64,000 nt of DNA, taken from the NCBI RefSeq assembly GCF_000347635.1, contig NC_020514.1, positions 4,278,001-4,342,000 on the forward strand. Direction: 5' to 3'. The stretch is from Paraglaciecola psychrophila 170. GTDB lineage: Bacteria > Pseudomonadota > Gammaproteobacteria > Enterobacterales > Alteromonadaceae. The position numbers and the translations under genes are program-made. The notes beneath the pieces were generated by a model. That model saw nothing but the letters and a program-made list of their open reading frames with translations, did not search any database and was not told the origin of the DNA. Shown here one piece after another: positions 42,223-53,134 of the stretch (positions within the stretch are counted from its first letter, which is position 1; each line of letters begins with the position of its first letter).

Positions 42223-45200
42223 ATGAAATCTAATAAGACGGCAATTTCAAATGACATCGTAGACAAAAAGATTGAGCGATTACAGGCTATTTTAGATTCA
42301 GTCTCAAGTGTAATACTTGAGATATCTGCAAAGGGCGACATTCTGTATGCCAATCAGGCCGCGGTAAAAATGTTTGGTTATTCACAGGCGGAATTCAAGC
42401 AAAAGAGCGTCGCTGATTTGGTTCCCGAAAGATATAATCAAGGTCATCAAAAATACCTTAATCCTTTTTTTAAAGTGAACATTGAACAATCTAAAGTTGC
42501 AATTGAAGGTGAAGTTCTGCCTGTATTACATAAAAGTGGCCAAGAATTACTCGTCACTATAGATTTAAAACCATCCGTTATTAGCCTACAAAATTCAGTT
42601 ATCGCTACCCTCTATGAGTCATCAAAGTTAAAAAATGCGCAAGACCGATTAGATAATAGTAACGAGCGACTTCGAGTGGCAAAGGAAGCCGCACAAATAG
42701 GTGTATGGGAATTCAACGTAACTACACGCCAATTAATTTGGGACAATCAGATGTTTCTTCTTTATGGCCTTGACCCTAGCACATTTAGCGGCACCCCTTC
42801 GGAATGGAAAGACTCGATACACCCAGAAGATAGAGCTAAAGGGTTAGAGATGATTGGGACGGCAATAGAAAAAAAGGTAACATTTGATACCACTTTCAGA
42901 ATAGTGACACCAACCAACCAAATACGTTATATGAAAATTTACGGACACCCCGTGGTGGATAGCAAAACACAAGTCTGCAAGGTCATCGGCGTAAATTACG
43001 ATTTGACTGAACACTTTTCTGTCCAAGAAAACCTCAAACAAAGCCTAAAAGAAAATCGGGTATTAGCCAAAGTTGCTGAAGAAACAATTAATGCTGTGGT
43101 ATTAACGGATGTACTAGGCAACATCACCTGGGTAAATAAGATGTTTACTCGTATCAGTGGTTACCAATTGAATGAAGTGAAAGGTTTTACTCCAGGGTCT
43201 ATGCTACAAGGCAAAAATACAGACGCTCTTACAATTAAAGAGATGAGTACGGCGCTTAAAAATGAACAAGAATTTAATGTAGATATAATAAATTATCATA
43301 AAAATGGTCAGCCTTACTGGTTGCGAATTAATTGTCAGCCATTACACGAACAAGGTCAGCTCGTTGGGTTTATGTCAATTCAAACCGACATAACCGATAT
43401 AAAGCGTCTTGAACAAGATCGCCAATCAGAACGAGAGCTATTAAAGTGGACTGGCGACATGGCAAAACTCGGGGGTTGGCAACTTAATTTACAGACTAAT
43501 CAGGTAATTTGGTCTGACGCCGTATATAAGATCCATGAAATACCTATTGGCTCTGAGATTGATCTAGAGAACGCGATTAACTTTTATGTACCTGAAGCAA
43601 GACCAATTATTCAACAGGCAATTACTTTAGCCATAGAAGACGGCACACCATGGGATATCCAAACGCCATTCATCACTGCTAAAAATAATAAAATTTGGGT
43701 GCGTGCTGTCGGCACTGCAGTGTTTTCAGACGGTATTGTTACTTCTTTAAGAGGGGCGTTTCAAGATATCACCGAACTAAAGCGTGCCGAAGAACAGGCC
43801 AAAGAGGCCAGTCGCGACAAAAAGTGAATTTTTAGCCAATATGAGTCATGAAATCCGAACACCTTTAAATGGTATTTTGGGTATGAACGATTTACTGATG
43901 AATTCAAACCTCGACGAAAGTCAGCGTCACTTTGCGCAGCTAATCAAAGTGAGTAGCCATTCATTGTTGCACTTAATTAATGATATTTTAGACTTTTCAA
44001 AAATTGAGGCGGGCAAACTCAATATTGAATTGCAAGATATCAACTTGTACACCTTACTCGGCGATATAATTGACTCAATGGCTGCACGTGCTCAAGACAA
44101 AAATCTTGACCTGGTATTGGATATTGCACCCACACTGCCTCGATGGGTAAAAATTGATCAAGACAGAGTGAAACAAGTGTTGATTAACTTACTAGGTAAC
44201 GCGATTAAGTTTACAGAACAAGGCGAGATTATATTAAGAGTTGAGAGCAGCGACGAATGCTTAATATTTTCGGTTATTGATACCGGCTGCGGCATTCCAA
44301 AGGACAAACAAGCACAACTTTTCTCTCAATTTATGCAAGTTGATAGTTCCAGCACTCGCCAACATGGTGGCACAGGGTTAGGCTTGGCGATCAGTAAGCA
44401 ATTAAGCGAGATGATGGGGGGGGGAATTACACTGCAAAGTGTTTGGCAGAAAGGTTCTACATTTTGCTGCACTGTTAAATTTAAACCTTCTAAGCAAACA
44501 TCTTCCGCAACAACTAAAAGCATGCTTGCCTCACTTCACGGAAAAAGTTTACTTGTTGCAGACTCCAAAAAAAGTGTGCGCCAGTCGGTGGAAAATTTTC
44601 TAATACAAAGTGGTATCAAAGTGCAATCTGTTAGTGATGCACCAGAGACTATCAAGGCTTTAAGGCATGCCCATGACACGAATCAACCTGTCGATTATGT
44701 GCTCATTGACCTAGATCTAACGGGGATGAATGGCCTAGAACTCAGCAAAGCGATCCGCTCGGACTCACGCTTTTCTGATGTATTTATCATTTTAATGACA
44801 GCACAAGTAGGAGGGACGAATACGGTTCAAAGTATACCTACCAAAATATCTGGTTACCTTTCAAAACCCCTTAAACCCGATGCGCTTATTGATGTACTCC
44901 TTTCACCTCAGTATTCAGAGTCTGGAATTGATAAAGGTCAATTCAGTCGAATTAATCCATCCGAAACCGATGTTCAGAAAAAACCCAACATATTGGTGGT
45001 TGAGGATAACTACATCAATCAGCAAGTCGTCATGGAAATGCTGAGAAATTTGAATTGTCATTGCCACCTTGCCGAAAATGGTCAAGAAGCCTTAAATATG
45101 CTGAGGAGCCATACCGAATCATTTGATTTAATTTTAATGGATTGCCAAATGCCGTTAATGAATGGTTACGATGCAACTAAGCACATTCGCGCAAACAAAG

Positions 45201-45373
45201 ATGGTCATTTTGATGAGAACATTTTTATCGTTGCCTTAACAGCGAATGCAATGAAACGTGATGATGATAAATGCTTTGAAGCGGGCATGAACGACTATTT
45301 AACCAAGCCCATTTTATCGGAACAATTAGCTAAAATGTTATACAAGTGGGTGTTTATTGAAAGGCGACGATAG
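42223..45373 (+). CDS. Hybrid sensor histidine kinase, reading frame broken near 43823
   Basis: The ATG at 42223 has GGAG 6 bp upstream. Four PAS-type domains (about residues 15-120, 155-270, 285-400, 430-535) end in a helix [15 protein letters not shown] and a stop at 43825-43827. The next frame continues at once with [20 protein letters not shown] (HisKA), an ATPase domain ([27 protein letters not shown]) and two receivers: the first with [11 protein letters not shown], the second with VVEDNYINQ and [15 protein letters not shown]. Removing one A from the AAAAA run at 43819-43823 restores DKSEF and a single protein of about 1050 residues. As given, the sensor and catalytic halves are separate. 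No sensor membrane segment is seen, so it should be cytoplasmic. Confidence 0.88.
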
Positions 45374-45548
45374 GGCAACTTAATTGGATAAGTCCCATTA
45401 TAAATGGCAAATCGATAATCACATTCACTTTTGTTTTTATCAAGTGACTTTCTCAAGTGACTTTGTTACAAAGACATTATGAGCTGGTGTATAATTCAGA
45501 GACAATATGCTTTCCAATGACTCTCATATATTTTTAACTTAGGCCTCT

Positions 45549-46055
45549 ATGCAACTTATCGAAATTAATAAAGCCCGTTATCGACGGCATTTGAACCTTG
45601 TCATAGCCGGCTGTATCTGCGGCTTGATAATCGGTAGTTTAGCCATTTCACAGACGCTTATCGGTTTATTTCCCGATGCAAGCGGAAGTCACTTTAACTG
45701 GAACTTATTAGGCGTTGTAACTGCCAGTGTGACAATTGCTTTGTTACTCAATAAATACCGTAGTCATGACTTTATGACCGAAGTAGTGTACGTATGGGAG
45801 TTAAAACAGACGCTTAACAAAATAAATCGCAAAATGCCTAGGCTTAAAGCCGCTAGTCTCAAAGGCAATGCAGATGCTTTATTGGCCATCCATTATAGTT
45901 ACGCCGGATCACGCTTATTATGGAAACTCGACGATAACACCATCGTTATGGATGAGTTGATGACTCAACAAGCAGAGCTTGATAGTGCAGCCGAAAAGTA
46001 TCATTTAACCCTCAATGCAGATGATTATGACGCCTCTATTTTGAAGCAGTTTTAA
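45549..46055 (+). CDS. DUF3087 family membrane protein
   Basis: A 168-residue protein with two N-terminal hydrophobic helices (about residues 18-42 and 55-72) and a cytoplasmic helical C-terminal half containing YVWELKQTLNKINRKMPRLK. This architecture and the N-terminus INKARYRRHLNLV match DUF3087 proteins of gammaproteobacteria, whose function is unknown. It is a single gene after the hybrid kinase, in the same direction but 175 bp away. Confidence 0.8.
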   Translation: MQLIEINKARYRRHLNLVIAGCICGLIIGSLAISQTLIGLFPDASGSHFNWNLLGVVTASVTIALLLNKYRSHDFMTEVVYVWELKQTLNKINRKMPRLKAASLKGNADALLAIHYSYAGSRLLWKLDDNTIVMDELMTQQAELDSAAEKYHLTLNADDYDASILKQF

Positions 46056-46136
46056 CCTAATAAAAATTAGATTACTATTTTGATATAGTCAAACCCAATT
46101 AAAATATGAGTATCAAAATATCAGTTAGTCTGCAGC

Positions 46137-46394
46137 TTAGTATTCATCGTCAATGGCTTTAAGTTTTTTAATAAATTTTTCACAATGTTCTTCTTTTTCA
46201 TAGTTGAAATGGTACTTATTGTGAAAACCGAAATTTAATTGTACTTGCGCATCTTCAACGAACAATGTGTAACCATCAAAATCGGTGTACACTTTAATAC
46301 CCATTAGGAAGTGCTCTTCGCCTTTCTTTTCACCATGCTGAATGATTTTATCAAACACACTTAATATAAACTTGCTGTCGATGTCATTTTTCAT
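46137..46394 (-). CDS. Small cytoplasmic protein, DUF3081-like
   Basis: An 85-residue acidic/basic protein from the ATG at 46394, preceded by GGAGCAG; an upstream start would add 20 residues of unlikely sequence. FDKIIQHGEKKGEEHFLMGI, then DFDGYTLFVEDAQVQLNFGFHNKY and an alpha-helical end (EHCEKFIKKLKAIDDEY) resemble DUF3081 proteins of marine gammaproteobacteria and pseudomonads. Function unknown. It is convergent with the DUF3087 gene. Confidence 0.65.
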   Translation of the reverse strand: MKNDIDSKFILSVFDKIIQHGEKKGEEHFLMGIKVYTDFDGYTLFVEDAQVQLNFGFHNKYHFNYEKEEHCEKFIKKLKAIDDEY

Positions 46395-46542
46395 GGTTCT
46401 GCTCCAAATTATATTCTTACATAACCCTACGTAGAATTGTGTGGCTAAGCCCAATATAAAAACTAACTTAGGATTAACATTAAACTGGTGTTAATGATAC
46501 CAATGACGTATAAAGTTTTGTAGCTTAAGTGTTATCATATTC

Positions 46543-48588
46543 GTGTTGAATTTCTTAAGGTGTTTTTATATTAAAACCAACACAGCTACCCAAAAGGCCT
46601 CTAACTTAGACGCGGCTAAGTTACTGTACGATAATGGCTTATTAGGGATCCTTGTAAGCGCTCTAGCAAGCACCCTAATGGTCTTTTGGACTAACGGGCT
46701 AGACACCAATACACATCAATTAATCTGGTGGCTTTCCATCAGCTCAATATTACTACTACGCCTACTTGATTATGCTGTATGGAAACTAAGCAGCAGTAAA
46801 TTAGCATCCGCAGGTCTATTAGGGATACGCCGCTTTGCAGCAGGCTGTATAGTAACCGCGATTGCTTGGTCGTTATATCTGGTCATTTTTTTCAACCTAT
46901 TTACTGATTCTGAACTATTTTTCGCGATTATCATCATATCCTCGTTCGCAGGTGGCTCTGCATTTCTTTTATCATCTAGCCGCTTTACTGCCATAAGCTA
47001 TCCTTTAATTTTGTTGGTTCCTATCTCTTTGTTTGGATTACTTTCAGAACATGAAAATCGCCAAATTTTAGGCATCCTAGGTGTGGCTTTTGCCTTGACC
47101 ATGGTGTTCTCTTGTATCAAATCGTCTCGCTTTACTTTAGGTGCTATCTATCAAAAAAACCTGAATGCGTTACTTATTAAAGAGATGGAGAATGAGAAAA
47201 ACTTGGTTGCACAAGCCAATCAAGAACTAGAACTCAAATCGAAAGAACTGAATCAGGTCAATATCAACCTTGAGGACAAAGTCAAACGACGCACCGATGA
47301 AATATACCAACTAAGTAATATTGATTCTTTGACCCAATTGGTTAATCGTAAAGCGTTCACTTCCAGCCTTGAGTCATTAATAGAACAGTCAATTGTTAAA
47401 GATAATCCATTGGCATTACTGTTTATTGATCTGAACGGCTTCAAGAAAATCAACGATACTATGGGGCATAAGGTCGGTGACAGTGTACTGGTTCAAGTTA
47501 CGAAGAGGATCTCCGCTTTTTCTGAAAATAACAGAGCCGGTCGCTGGAATGGAGATGAATTTTTAGTCGCTTTACCCTATAGCGATCAGGATACTGCGAT
47601 GTCTATTGCCAAAGCTATCGCAACCAGCATTACCCAGCCCATGTACGTGCATGGTAACGAATTATACCTATCAGCTTCTATCGGTATCGCCATGGCACCC
47701 GCGCATAGCTTATCAGCTACTGAGCTGATTCAACTTGCTGACTTAACTATGTGTGAGCAAAAGAAATCTGATAATAAACAACCTCGTTTATTTTCTAATG
47801 ACTTGAAAGAAAAGATAATCGCGTCACAAATTATTTTAGAAGGCCTGCAACATGCCATAGAAAGGAAGCAATTCTTTTTATGTTATCAGCCAATCCAATC
47901 AGCTAAAGATAATGTGTCTTTTGCATTTGAAGCATTATTGAGATGGAACTTTTACGAGAAATTTATTGGACCTGATGTATTCATTCCTTTAGCCGAAAAA
48001 TCTGGGCTTATTAAAGAAATAGGTGCATGGGTATTAAATCGAGCGTGTATGGATGCAAGCTATTGGCAATTCAACCAACAAGCGTCTGTGTCAGTTAACG
48101 TTTCTGTTATTCAACTGATGGATGACGGATTTATTAGATTGTTAGATAACTGCCTTCGTAGTAGCGGTCTGGCACCTGAAAGATTACATTTAGAAGTAAC
48201 AGAGTCGACTTTTATTGAAAACAAAGCCAAAATCCGCCAGCAATTGGAGCAGATTCAAGCGCGCAACATTGGCGTATCAATAGACGACTTTGGCACGGGC
48301 TATTCTTCCTTGTCGCAGCTTCAATCTTTACCGGTTAACTACGTAAAAATAGATAAGTCTTTTGTGGATAACATCGAAGGAAAAGGAGAAGCGATTATTC
48401 GAGCCACCCTATTTATAGCCCGCGAACTAAATTGTAAGACGATTGCAGAAGGGGTCGAAACAAAAGAACAAGCCATTGCTCTATCGGCTATGGGAGTTGA
48501 TTATCTTCAAGGTTATTATTTTGCCAAACCCATGAAAAACGAAGACTTAATCGTTTGGCAAAACCCCATCACTAGTATTTTTTCTTAA
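46543..48588 (+). CDS. Membrane-bound GGDEF/EAL cyclic-di-GMP protein
   Basis: A 681-residue protein. Five to six N-terminal membrane helices (to about residue 185), a coiled coil (QANQELELKSKELNQVNINL), a GGDEF domain (about 255-410) and an EAL domain (about 425-675) follow in order. The GGDEF motif is degenerate (RWNGDEF), with no upstream RxxD inhibitory site. The EAL domain keeps FEALLRW, the ESTFIE acid, DDFGTGYSSL and KIDKSF, so it is more likely a phosphodiesterase than a cyclase (inference). The GTG at 46543 is the only plausible start before the first membrane helix and lacks a strong ribosome site, so it is uncertain. Confidence 0.88.
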   Translation: MLNFLRCFYIKTNTATQKASNLDAAKLLYDNGLLGILVSALASTLMVFWTNGLDTNTHQLIWWLSISSILLLRLLDYAVWKLSSSKLASAGLLGIRRFAAGCIVTAIAWSLYLVIFFNLFTDSELFFAIIIISSFAGGSAFLLSSSRFTAISYPLILLVPISLFGLLSEHENRQILGILGVAFALTMVFSCIKSSRFTLGAIYQKNLNALLIKEMENEKNLVAQANQELELKSKELNQVNINLEDKVKRRTDEIYQLSNIDSLTQLVNRKAFTSSLESLIEQSIVKDNPLALLFIDLNGFKKINDTMGHKVGDSVLVQVTKRISAFSENNRAGRWNGDEFLVALPYSDQDTAMSIAKAIATSITQPMYVHGNELYLSASIGIAMAPAHSLSATELIQLADLTMCEQKKSDNKQPRLFSNDLKEKIIASQIILEGLQHAIERKQFFLCYQPIQSAKDNVSFAFEALLRWNFYEKFIGPDVFIPLAEKSGLIKEIGAWVLNRACMDASYWQFNQQASVSVNVSVIQLMDDGFIRLLDNCLRSSGLAPERLHLEVTESTFIENKAKIRQQLEQIQARNIGVSIDDFGTGYSSLSQLQSLPVNYVKIDKSFVDNIEGKGEAIIRATLFIARELNCKTIAEGVETKEQAIALSAMGVDYLQGYYFAKPMKNEDLIVWQNPITSIFS

Positions 48589-48672
48589 ACCTGTATGTAA
48601 CTTTCTATTGGTGATTTTAATTTGTCACTAATCAGGGCAAAATAGTCCTTTTTGTAATGAGATAACTTATCC

Positions 48673-49248
48673 ATGGCGCAACTTTACTTCTATTACTCGG
48701 CAATGAACGCAGGCAAATCTACTTCTTTGCTGCAGTCAGCTTACAATTATGCCGAAAGAGGCATGAATGCTGAAATTTTTACTGCTGCATTAGACAATAG
48801 GTACGGTGAAGGCAAAGTAGCGTCCAGAATAGGTCTTGAATCGGCAGCTCACCTTTTCACCCCTCAAACCGATATGCAATCTGCAGTTGAAGCGCTAGTG
48901 GCCAAAAAAAAGGTAAACTGTCTGTTTATCGATGAAGCGCAATTTTTAACGAAGCAACAAGTAAAGCAATTAATTTATGTGGTCGACAACCTCAACATAC
49001 CCGTATTGGCATATGGCCTTCGGACAGACTTTTTAGCAGAAACCTTTGAAGGTAGCCGCTACCTTTTGGCATGGGCTGACAAACTGATAGAGTTGAAAAC
49101 TATCTGCCATTGTGGTCGAAAAGCAGCATTTGTAGTCAGAATCGATGAAAATGGACAAGTAGTAAAAGAAGGCGAACAGGTAGAGGTGGGTGGAAATGAT
49201 AAATACGAGTCGATGTGCAGACAACACTTCGCAAAGCTTGTATGGTAA
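48673..49248 (+). CDS. tdk: Thymidine kinase
   Basis: A 191-residue type II thymidine kinase of the salvage pathway, phosphorylating thymidine with ATP. The P-loop is [10 protein letters not shown] at residues 8-17, the Walker B-like acid segment is FIDEAQFL with the catalytic Glu, and the lasso/zinc domain has [12 protein letters not shown] and CRQHF as ligands. The length is normal. A bidirectional terminator follows. Confidence 0.97.
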   Translation: MAQLYFYYSAMNAGKSTSLLQSAYNYAERGMNAEIFTAALDNRYGEGKVASRIGLESAAHLFTPQTDMQSAVEALVAKKKVNCLFIDEAQFLTKQQVKQLIYVVDNLNIPVLAYGLRTDFLAETFEGSRYLLAWADKLIELKTICHCGRKAAFVVRIDENGQVVKEGEQVEVGGNDKYESMCRQHFAKLVW

Positions 49249-49270
49249 ATCTATCTCACCAATTCACATG

Positions 49271-49340
49271 AAAAAAAAGCAAACAGCCTTGAGCCATTAA
49301 CAGCCTTGAGCCTAATAGGAATTCACTGTTTGCTTTTTTT
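49271..49340. terminator. Bidirectional terminator after tdk
   Basis: Arms AAAAAAAAGCAAACAG (49271-49286) and CTGTTTGCTTTTTTT (49326-49340) separate the convergent tdk and DUF3718 genes. The loop contains the direct repeat AACAGCCTTGAGCC twice, 17 bp apart. Confidence 0.75.
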
Positions 49341-49368
49341 ATAACACTTAAATTTTTATCAATATTGT

Positions 49369-49968
49369 TTATTTTGCAGATTTTTCTGTGATGTAGCTCA
49401 TCACGTTAGTTGCTTCTCGCGACTGGAAGAATTCACTTAAGCTTTCTCCGGCACATGTCACATTGTCAGCATCAAGGACCTTGTTTATCACTTCTTGCTT
49501 AGAAAAGCCTAAGCGACCAATTTGACTACTAACTGCGCGTTTAAACAAACCAACGTTATTTGTTACTGCAGATTTGCAGAAGTTTTTAAAGCTTCTGTCA
49601 CCTACAAATTTATATTTGCTGGTTGATGCTGTTTCAACAGTGGCTTCAGTGCCAGTTAAATAATCAGCAACATCATGAGAGCCACGTGACGTAGAGAACG
49701 CAACTAAGTTTTGACCTGCACATTGGAAATGCTCGCCATTCGCTAAAAGGGATATCATTTTATCTTTACTAGCACTTAAACGAAAACCGTGTTGCTTAAC
49801 GTTCTTTTTAAGTAAATCTAAATCGTTGGTAGCAGCGGCTTGGCAAAGTTCGGCATATTGCGTGTCACCCACAAATTTAAAGTTGTTCGCACTCTTCAGT
49901 GATGCGCTTGCGTTTAATGATAATGTTGCGGCAAATATTGCAGTTGTTGTTAATAGTGACTTTTTCAT
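49369..49968 (-). CDS. Secreted protein with two DUF3718-type repeats
   Basis: A 199-residue protein with a signal peptide (MKKSLLTTTAIFAATLSLNA). The mature part has two homologous units: FKFVGDTQYAELCQAAATND to VADYLTG, and YKFVGDRSFKNFCKSAVTNN to VMSYITE. Each carries one Cys in the first helix and another in a FQCAGQNL or VTCAGESL motif, presumably a disulfide pair. This pattern fits DUF3718; the function is unknown and a periplasmic location is expected. It is monocistronic. Confidence 0.72.
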   Translation of the reverse strand: MKKSLLTTTAIFAATLSLNASASLKSANNFKFVGDTQYAELCQAAATNDLDLLKKNVKQHGFRLSASKDKMISLLANGEHFQCAGQNLVAFSTSRGSHDVADYLTGTEATVETASTSKYKFVGDRSFKNFCKSAVTNNVGLFKRAVSSQIGRLGFSKQEVINKVLDADNVTCAGESLSEFFQSREATNVMSYITEKSAK

Positions 49969-50337
49969 GATAACACCTCAGTAATTTAAATTATTTAAAA
50001 CATTCGGCGAGTTTGCTTTCTCAACCTTGCGAAATGAATTGTAATTAAATTACAAAAAAACATTGTTTTTTTTCTGAGATCATTTGATTAATGAATTGTA
50101 AAGAATATTAAAACGCGGCTAAAAATAATTTAAAGCATTGTTTTAATTGGATTTACTGGTCACTTTATATTCATAATATAGTGATATATATATTAAATAG
50201 ATATAGATAAAGCTGTAATTTAATTACAATATGGTTTTTTTGGAGAACTATCCGTCGATATATTTTGTGGTTTTGAGTCGTTTTTTAATAAAAAAAAGCC
50301 CTTACGGGCTTTTTTTATTTTAATAAAATCACTAATT
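49969..50337. other. AT-rich intergenic stretch
   Basis: This very AT-rich stretch contains runs of ATATAT near 50185-50210 and the ilvH terminator at its right end. It presumably holds the promoter of the DUF3718 gene. No gene is seen. Confidence 0.6.
50291..50316 (-). terminator. Terminator of ilvIH
   Basis: The stem AAAAAAAGCCC / GGGCTTTTTTT with loop TTAC lies 22 bp after the ilvH stop. The minus strand runs into T residues. Confidence 0.88.
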
Positions 50338-50835
50338 TTAAGGACGTAACGCTTTTTCACCTCTGGATAATCCACATACACCCGTTCTTGAAGCTTCGAT
50401 AATCTCGGTGCATTGACTCAATGTATGTGCAAAAGCATCTAACTTGTCGCTGGTACCTGTCACTTGGATCGTATAGTTATTCGCATCTACGTCGACAATT
50501 TGAGCCCTAAATATATCCACATTACGTTTAACCTCTGCACGAACCAACTCACTGCGTGTGGCTACTTTCACCAGCATTAACTCTCGTTCAACGTGATAGC
50601 CGTCAGATAAATCAGTCACTTTCAACACGTCAATTAGCTTATTAACTTGTTTGGTGATCTGCTCAATAACCTTGTCATCAGCTTCTGTGACTATAGTCAA
50701 ACGTGACAAACTTTTGTCATCTGTTGGCGCCACACATAAAGAGTCGACATTGTATCCACGTTGTGAAAACACACCCACTATACGAGACAAAGAACCCGGA
50801 GCATTTTCCATTAATACAGAAATAATTCTTCTCAT
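50338..50835 (-). CDS. ilvH: Acetolactate synthase small (regulatory) subunit
   Basis: A 165-residue regulatory subunit that confers valine feedback control on the large subunit. The N-terminal ACT domain begins RRIISVLMENAPGSLSRIVGVF, and the C-terminal domain contains VKRNVDIFRAQIVDV and SRTGVCGLSRGEKAL. The length is typical of IlvH. Its start overlaps the ilvI stop by one base, so the two are translationally coupled. Confidence 0.97.
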   Translation of the reverse strand: MRRIISVLMENAPGSLSRIVGVFSQRGYNVDSLCVAPTDDKSLSRLTIVTEADDKVIEQITKQVNKLIDVLKVTDLSDGYHVERELMLVKVATRSELVRAEVKRNVDIFRAQIVDVDANNYTIQVTGTSDKLDAFAHTLSQCTEIIEASRTGVCGLSRGEKALRP

Positions 50836-52553
50836 TATGTGCGCTCCGTCTTACTTAATCGCATATCATCCATTGCACCAAACTTTATTTGCATGGGATA
50901 AACGTGCTCGTTTTGGTCTATTTCAATATCCATAAATACTAATCTGTCTTTTGCAGCAAAACATTTAGCCATTGCTGCATCTAACTCTTCAGGCTTAGTC
51001 ACCTTAATACCAATATGACCATAGGCTTCTGCTAATTTAACAAAATCAGGCATTGCGTCCATATAAGAACTAGAGTGGCGACCTTTGTAGTTCATATCTT
51101 GCCATTGACGCACCATGCCTAAAGCTCGGTTGTTTAAAGATATAATCTTGATAGGTAAATTGTATTGCATACACGTGGCCAGCTCTTGGATATTCATTTG
51201 AATACTACCGTCACCTGTTACCACAGCAGAGACTGCTTCAGGATGCGCCATTTGCACGCCCATCGCTGCCGGTAAACCAAAGCCCATGGTGCCTAATCCA
51301 CCTGAGTTGATCCAGCGCCTAGGTTTATCAAAAGGATAATAAAGTGCGGCAAACATTTGATGCTGCCCTACGTCAGAGCTAATGTAAGCATCACCGTGTG
51401 TATGTTTATATAAAGATTCGATGACTTCTTGTGGCTTAATTACATCTTTGTCTTTTTTATAATCTAGACATTTTCGAGAACGCCACTGATTGATCTGCTC
51501 CCACCAGTCGGCAAGCTTCGTTTTTTGTGCCTCAGCATCAATTTCCCCCATTTCTTTAAGTAGCTGTTTAGTCACCTCGTCAACGCTTCCCACTACTGGT
51601 ATGTGAGCACCAATTATTTTAGAAATAGAGGCAGGGTCGATATCAACATGAATAATATCCGCATGAGGACAAAATTTATCCACATTGTTAGTTACACGGT
51701 CATCAAAGCGTGCGCCCAGAGCCAAAATACAATCAGAGTTATGCATAGCCTTATTCGCTTCAAGCCTACCGTGCATACCCAACATACCTACGAACTGCTC
51801 ATGTACAGATGAAAAGGCGCCTAGACCCATTAAGGTCGATGTCACAGGTGCTTGTAGTTTTTCAGCAATTTCAGTGACTAGTTCGCTGGCTTCAGCGATT
51901 ATTGCTCCACCACCTACATACACAATGGGACGTTTCGCTGCAAGTAAACTTTTAACTGCTTTCTTGATCTGTTTACTATTCCCTTTAAGGGTCGGATTAT
52001 AGGAGCGCATAGTGACGTCATCAGGAAACTCATAAGGATACTCCTCTTGAACATTCACTATATCTTTAGGTAAATCGACTACTACTGGACCTGGACGCCC
52101 CGTATTAGCAATATAGTAAGCTTTTGCGATAGCCATAGGAATATCGACTGCGCGTTTAACCAGAAAGCTATGTTTAACGATAGGTCTAGAACAGCCCACC
52201 ATATCTGTCTCTTGGAATGCGTCTTCACCTATGTGTTTAGTCGGCACTTGTCCCGATAACACTACCATTGGAATAGAGTCCATAAACGCGGTAGCAATAC
52301 CTGTGATGGTATTAGTAGCACCCGGGCCTGAAGTCACTAAAACAGTGCCTGTTTTGCCTGTTGCTCTGGCGTAACCGTCGGCCATATGAGCTGCAGCTTG
52401 TTCATGACGGACGAGGATATGTTCGACATCTTCTTGCGCATATAACGCATCATAAATATCAAGTACGGCACCACCTGGATAACCGAACACATGTTTTACC
52501 CCTATATCTTTTAGCGTTCGCACAACCATCGCGGCGCCTGACATCATCTCCAT
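50835..52553 (-). CDS. ilvI: Acetolactate synthase large (catalytic) subunit
   Basis: A 572-residue ThDP and FAD enzyme that forms acetolactate or acetohydroxybutyrate in branched-chain amino acid synthesis. The start at 52553 ([20 protein letters not shown]) has GGAG 9 bp upstream; a longer frame to 52652 would cover the likely promoter. The ThDP catalytic Glu lies in [20 protein letters not shown] near residue 50, and the metal-binding [15 protein letters not shown] near 435. It forms an operon with ilvH. Repeated TATTAGGATGAAA-type motifs lie upstream (52648-52722). Confidence 0.97.
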   Translation of the reverse strand: MEMMSGAAMVVRTLKDIGVKHVFGYPGGAVLDIYDALYAQEDVEHILVRHEQAAAHMADGYARATGKTGTVLVTSGPGATNTITGIATAFMDSIPMVVLSGQVPTKHIGEDAFQETDMVGCSRPIVKHSFLVKRAVDIPMAIAKAYYIANTGRPGPVVVDLPKDIVNVQEEYPYEFPDDVTMRSYNPTLKGNSKQIKKAVKSLLAAKRPIVYVGGGAIIAEASELVTEIAEKLQAPVTSTLMGLGAFSSVHEQFVGMLGMHGRLEANKAMHNSDCILALGARFDDRVTNNVDKFCPHADIIHVDIDPASISKIIGAHIPVVGSVDEVTKQLLKEMGEIDAEAQKTKLADWWEQINQWRSRKCLDYKKDKDVIKPQEVIESLYKHTHGDAYISSDVGQHQMFAALYYPFDKPRRWINSGGLGTMGFGLPAAMGVQMAHPEAVSAVVTGDGSIQMNIQELATCMQYNLPIKIISLNNRALGMVRQWQDMNYKGRHSSSYMDAMPDFVKLAEAYGHIGIKVTKPEELDAAMAKCFAAKDRLVFMDIEIDQNEHVYPMQIKFGAMDDMRLSKTERT

Positions 52554-52647
52554 CAGAATCACTCCAGAAATATATAATGTTAAATGAAATAGCACTATAC
52601 GTGAGCGATTAGAAAATTTAAACATGAAAACAGACAAAAGTGAGACA

Positions 52648-52722
52648 TTCATCCCAATATAGGCATATATTAGGATGAAACTACTAATTATCCATGTTTA
52701 CATACGGATTATTAGGATGAAA
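52648..52722. promoter_or_regulatory. Repeated motif upstream of ilvI
   Basis: ATATTAGGATGAAA (ending 52680) and TTATTAGGATGAAA (ending 52722) are direct copies about 42 bp apart. TTCATCCCAATAT at 52648-52660 is an inverted copy facing the first. The arrangement between ilvI and the maoP-like gene suggests a protein binding array, but no regulator can be named. Confidence 0.35.
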
Positions 52723-52744
52723 TTACATTTTACTAACAAGTTAT

Positions 52745-53134
52745 CTATTCATCTTCGATTTTAACTTCAATATCACCTTGCTCAATTGTATCTTTATCGT
52801 CGTCATCATCTTCAGCCTCTACAATTGTTGGGCGATGATTACCATGGACACTTCCCGGTCTGTATCGGTTTATTTGTTTTTGATATTTAACCCAAGCTTT
52901 CTCTGCCAATCCTTCAGGCTCTTTTTTGCCAAAAGCGGCAGCCAACAAGCCATCATCCTCAATGTTCTGAGATTCAATTTGACCATCGACCAAAGCTGCA
53001 ATTAAACAACCATATTGAGCTAGTGCTTTACTTTCGTTGATGGAAAAATCTCCAGAACGGGAAAAACCATAAGGATAATTTTTCGCATCGCTAAACATAC
53101 GGTTGACCAAGGTATCTCTGCTAAGTTTTGCCAT
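52745..53134 (-). CDS. maoP: MaoP/YifE-like protein (DUF413)
   Basis: A 129-residue protein starting MAKLSRDTLVNRMFSDAKNY. The segment KNYPYGFSRSGDFSINESKALAQYG and the later EGLAEKAWVKYQKQINRYRP align with E. coli MaoP, which acts with the maoS site to organise the Ori macrodomain. The C-terminus is an acidic tail (EAEDDDDDKDT). Starts at 53176 or 53143 would add short N-terminal extensions. In E. coli maoP also lies beside ilv genes (ilvLXG), so the neighbourhood is partly shared. No maoS-like site was identified. Confidence 0.78.
   Translation of the reverse strand: MAKLSRDTLVNRMFSDAKNYPYGFSRSGDFSINESKALAQYGCLIAALVDGQIESQNIEDDGLLAAAFGKKEPEGLAEKAWVKYQKQINRYRPGSVHGNHRPTIVEAEDDDDDKDTIEQGDIEVKIEDE

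Noticed and set aside
43784..43850. Independent start for the kinase half of the hybrid sensor
   Set aside because: The second frame has no ATG or ribosome site before the HisKA box and continues the helix of the first half exactly, so one gene with an indel is the better reading.
41164..45373. Functional link between lpxL and the hybrid kinase
   Set aside because: They are divergent neighbours only; nothing in the sequence ties the sensor to lipid A.
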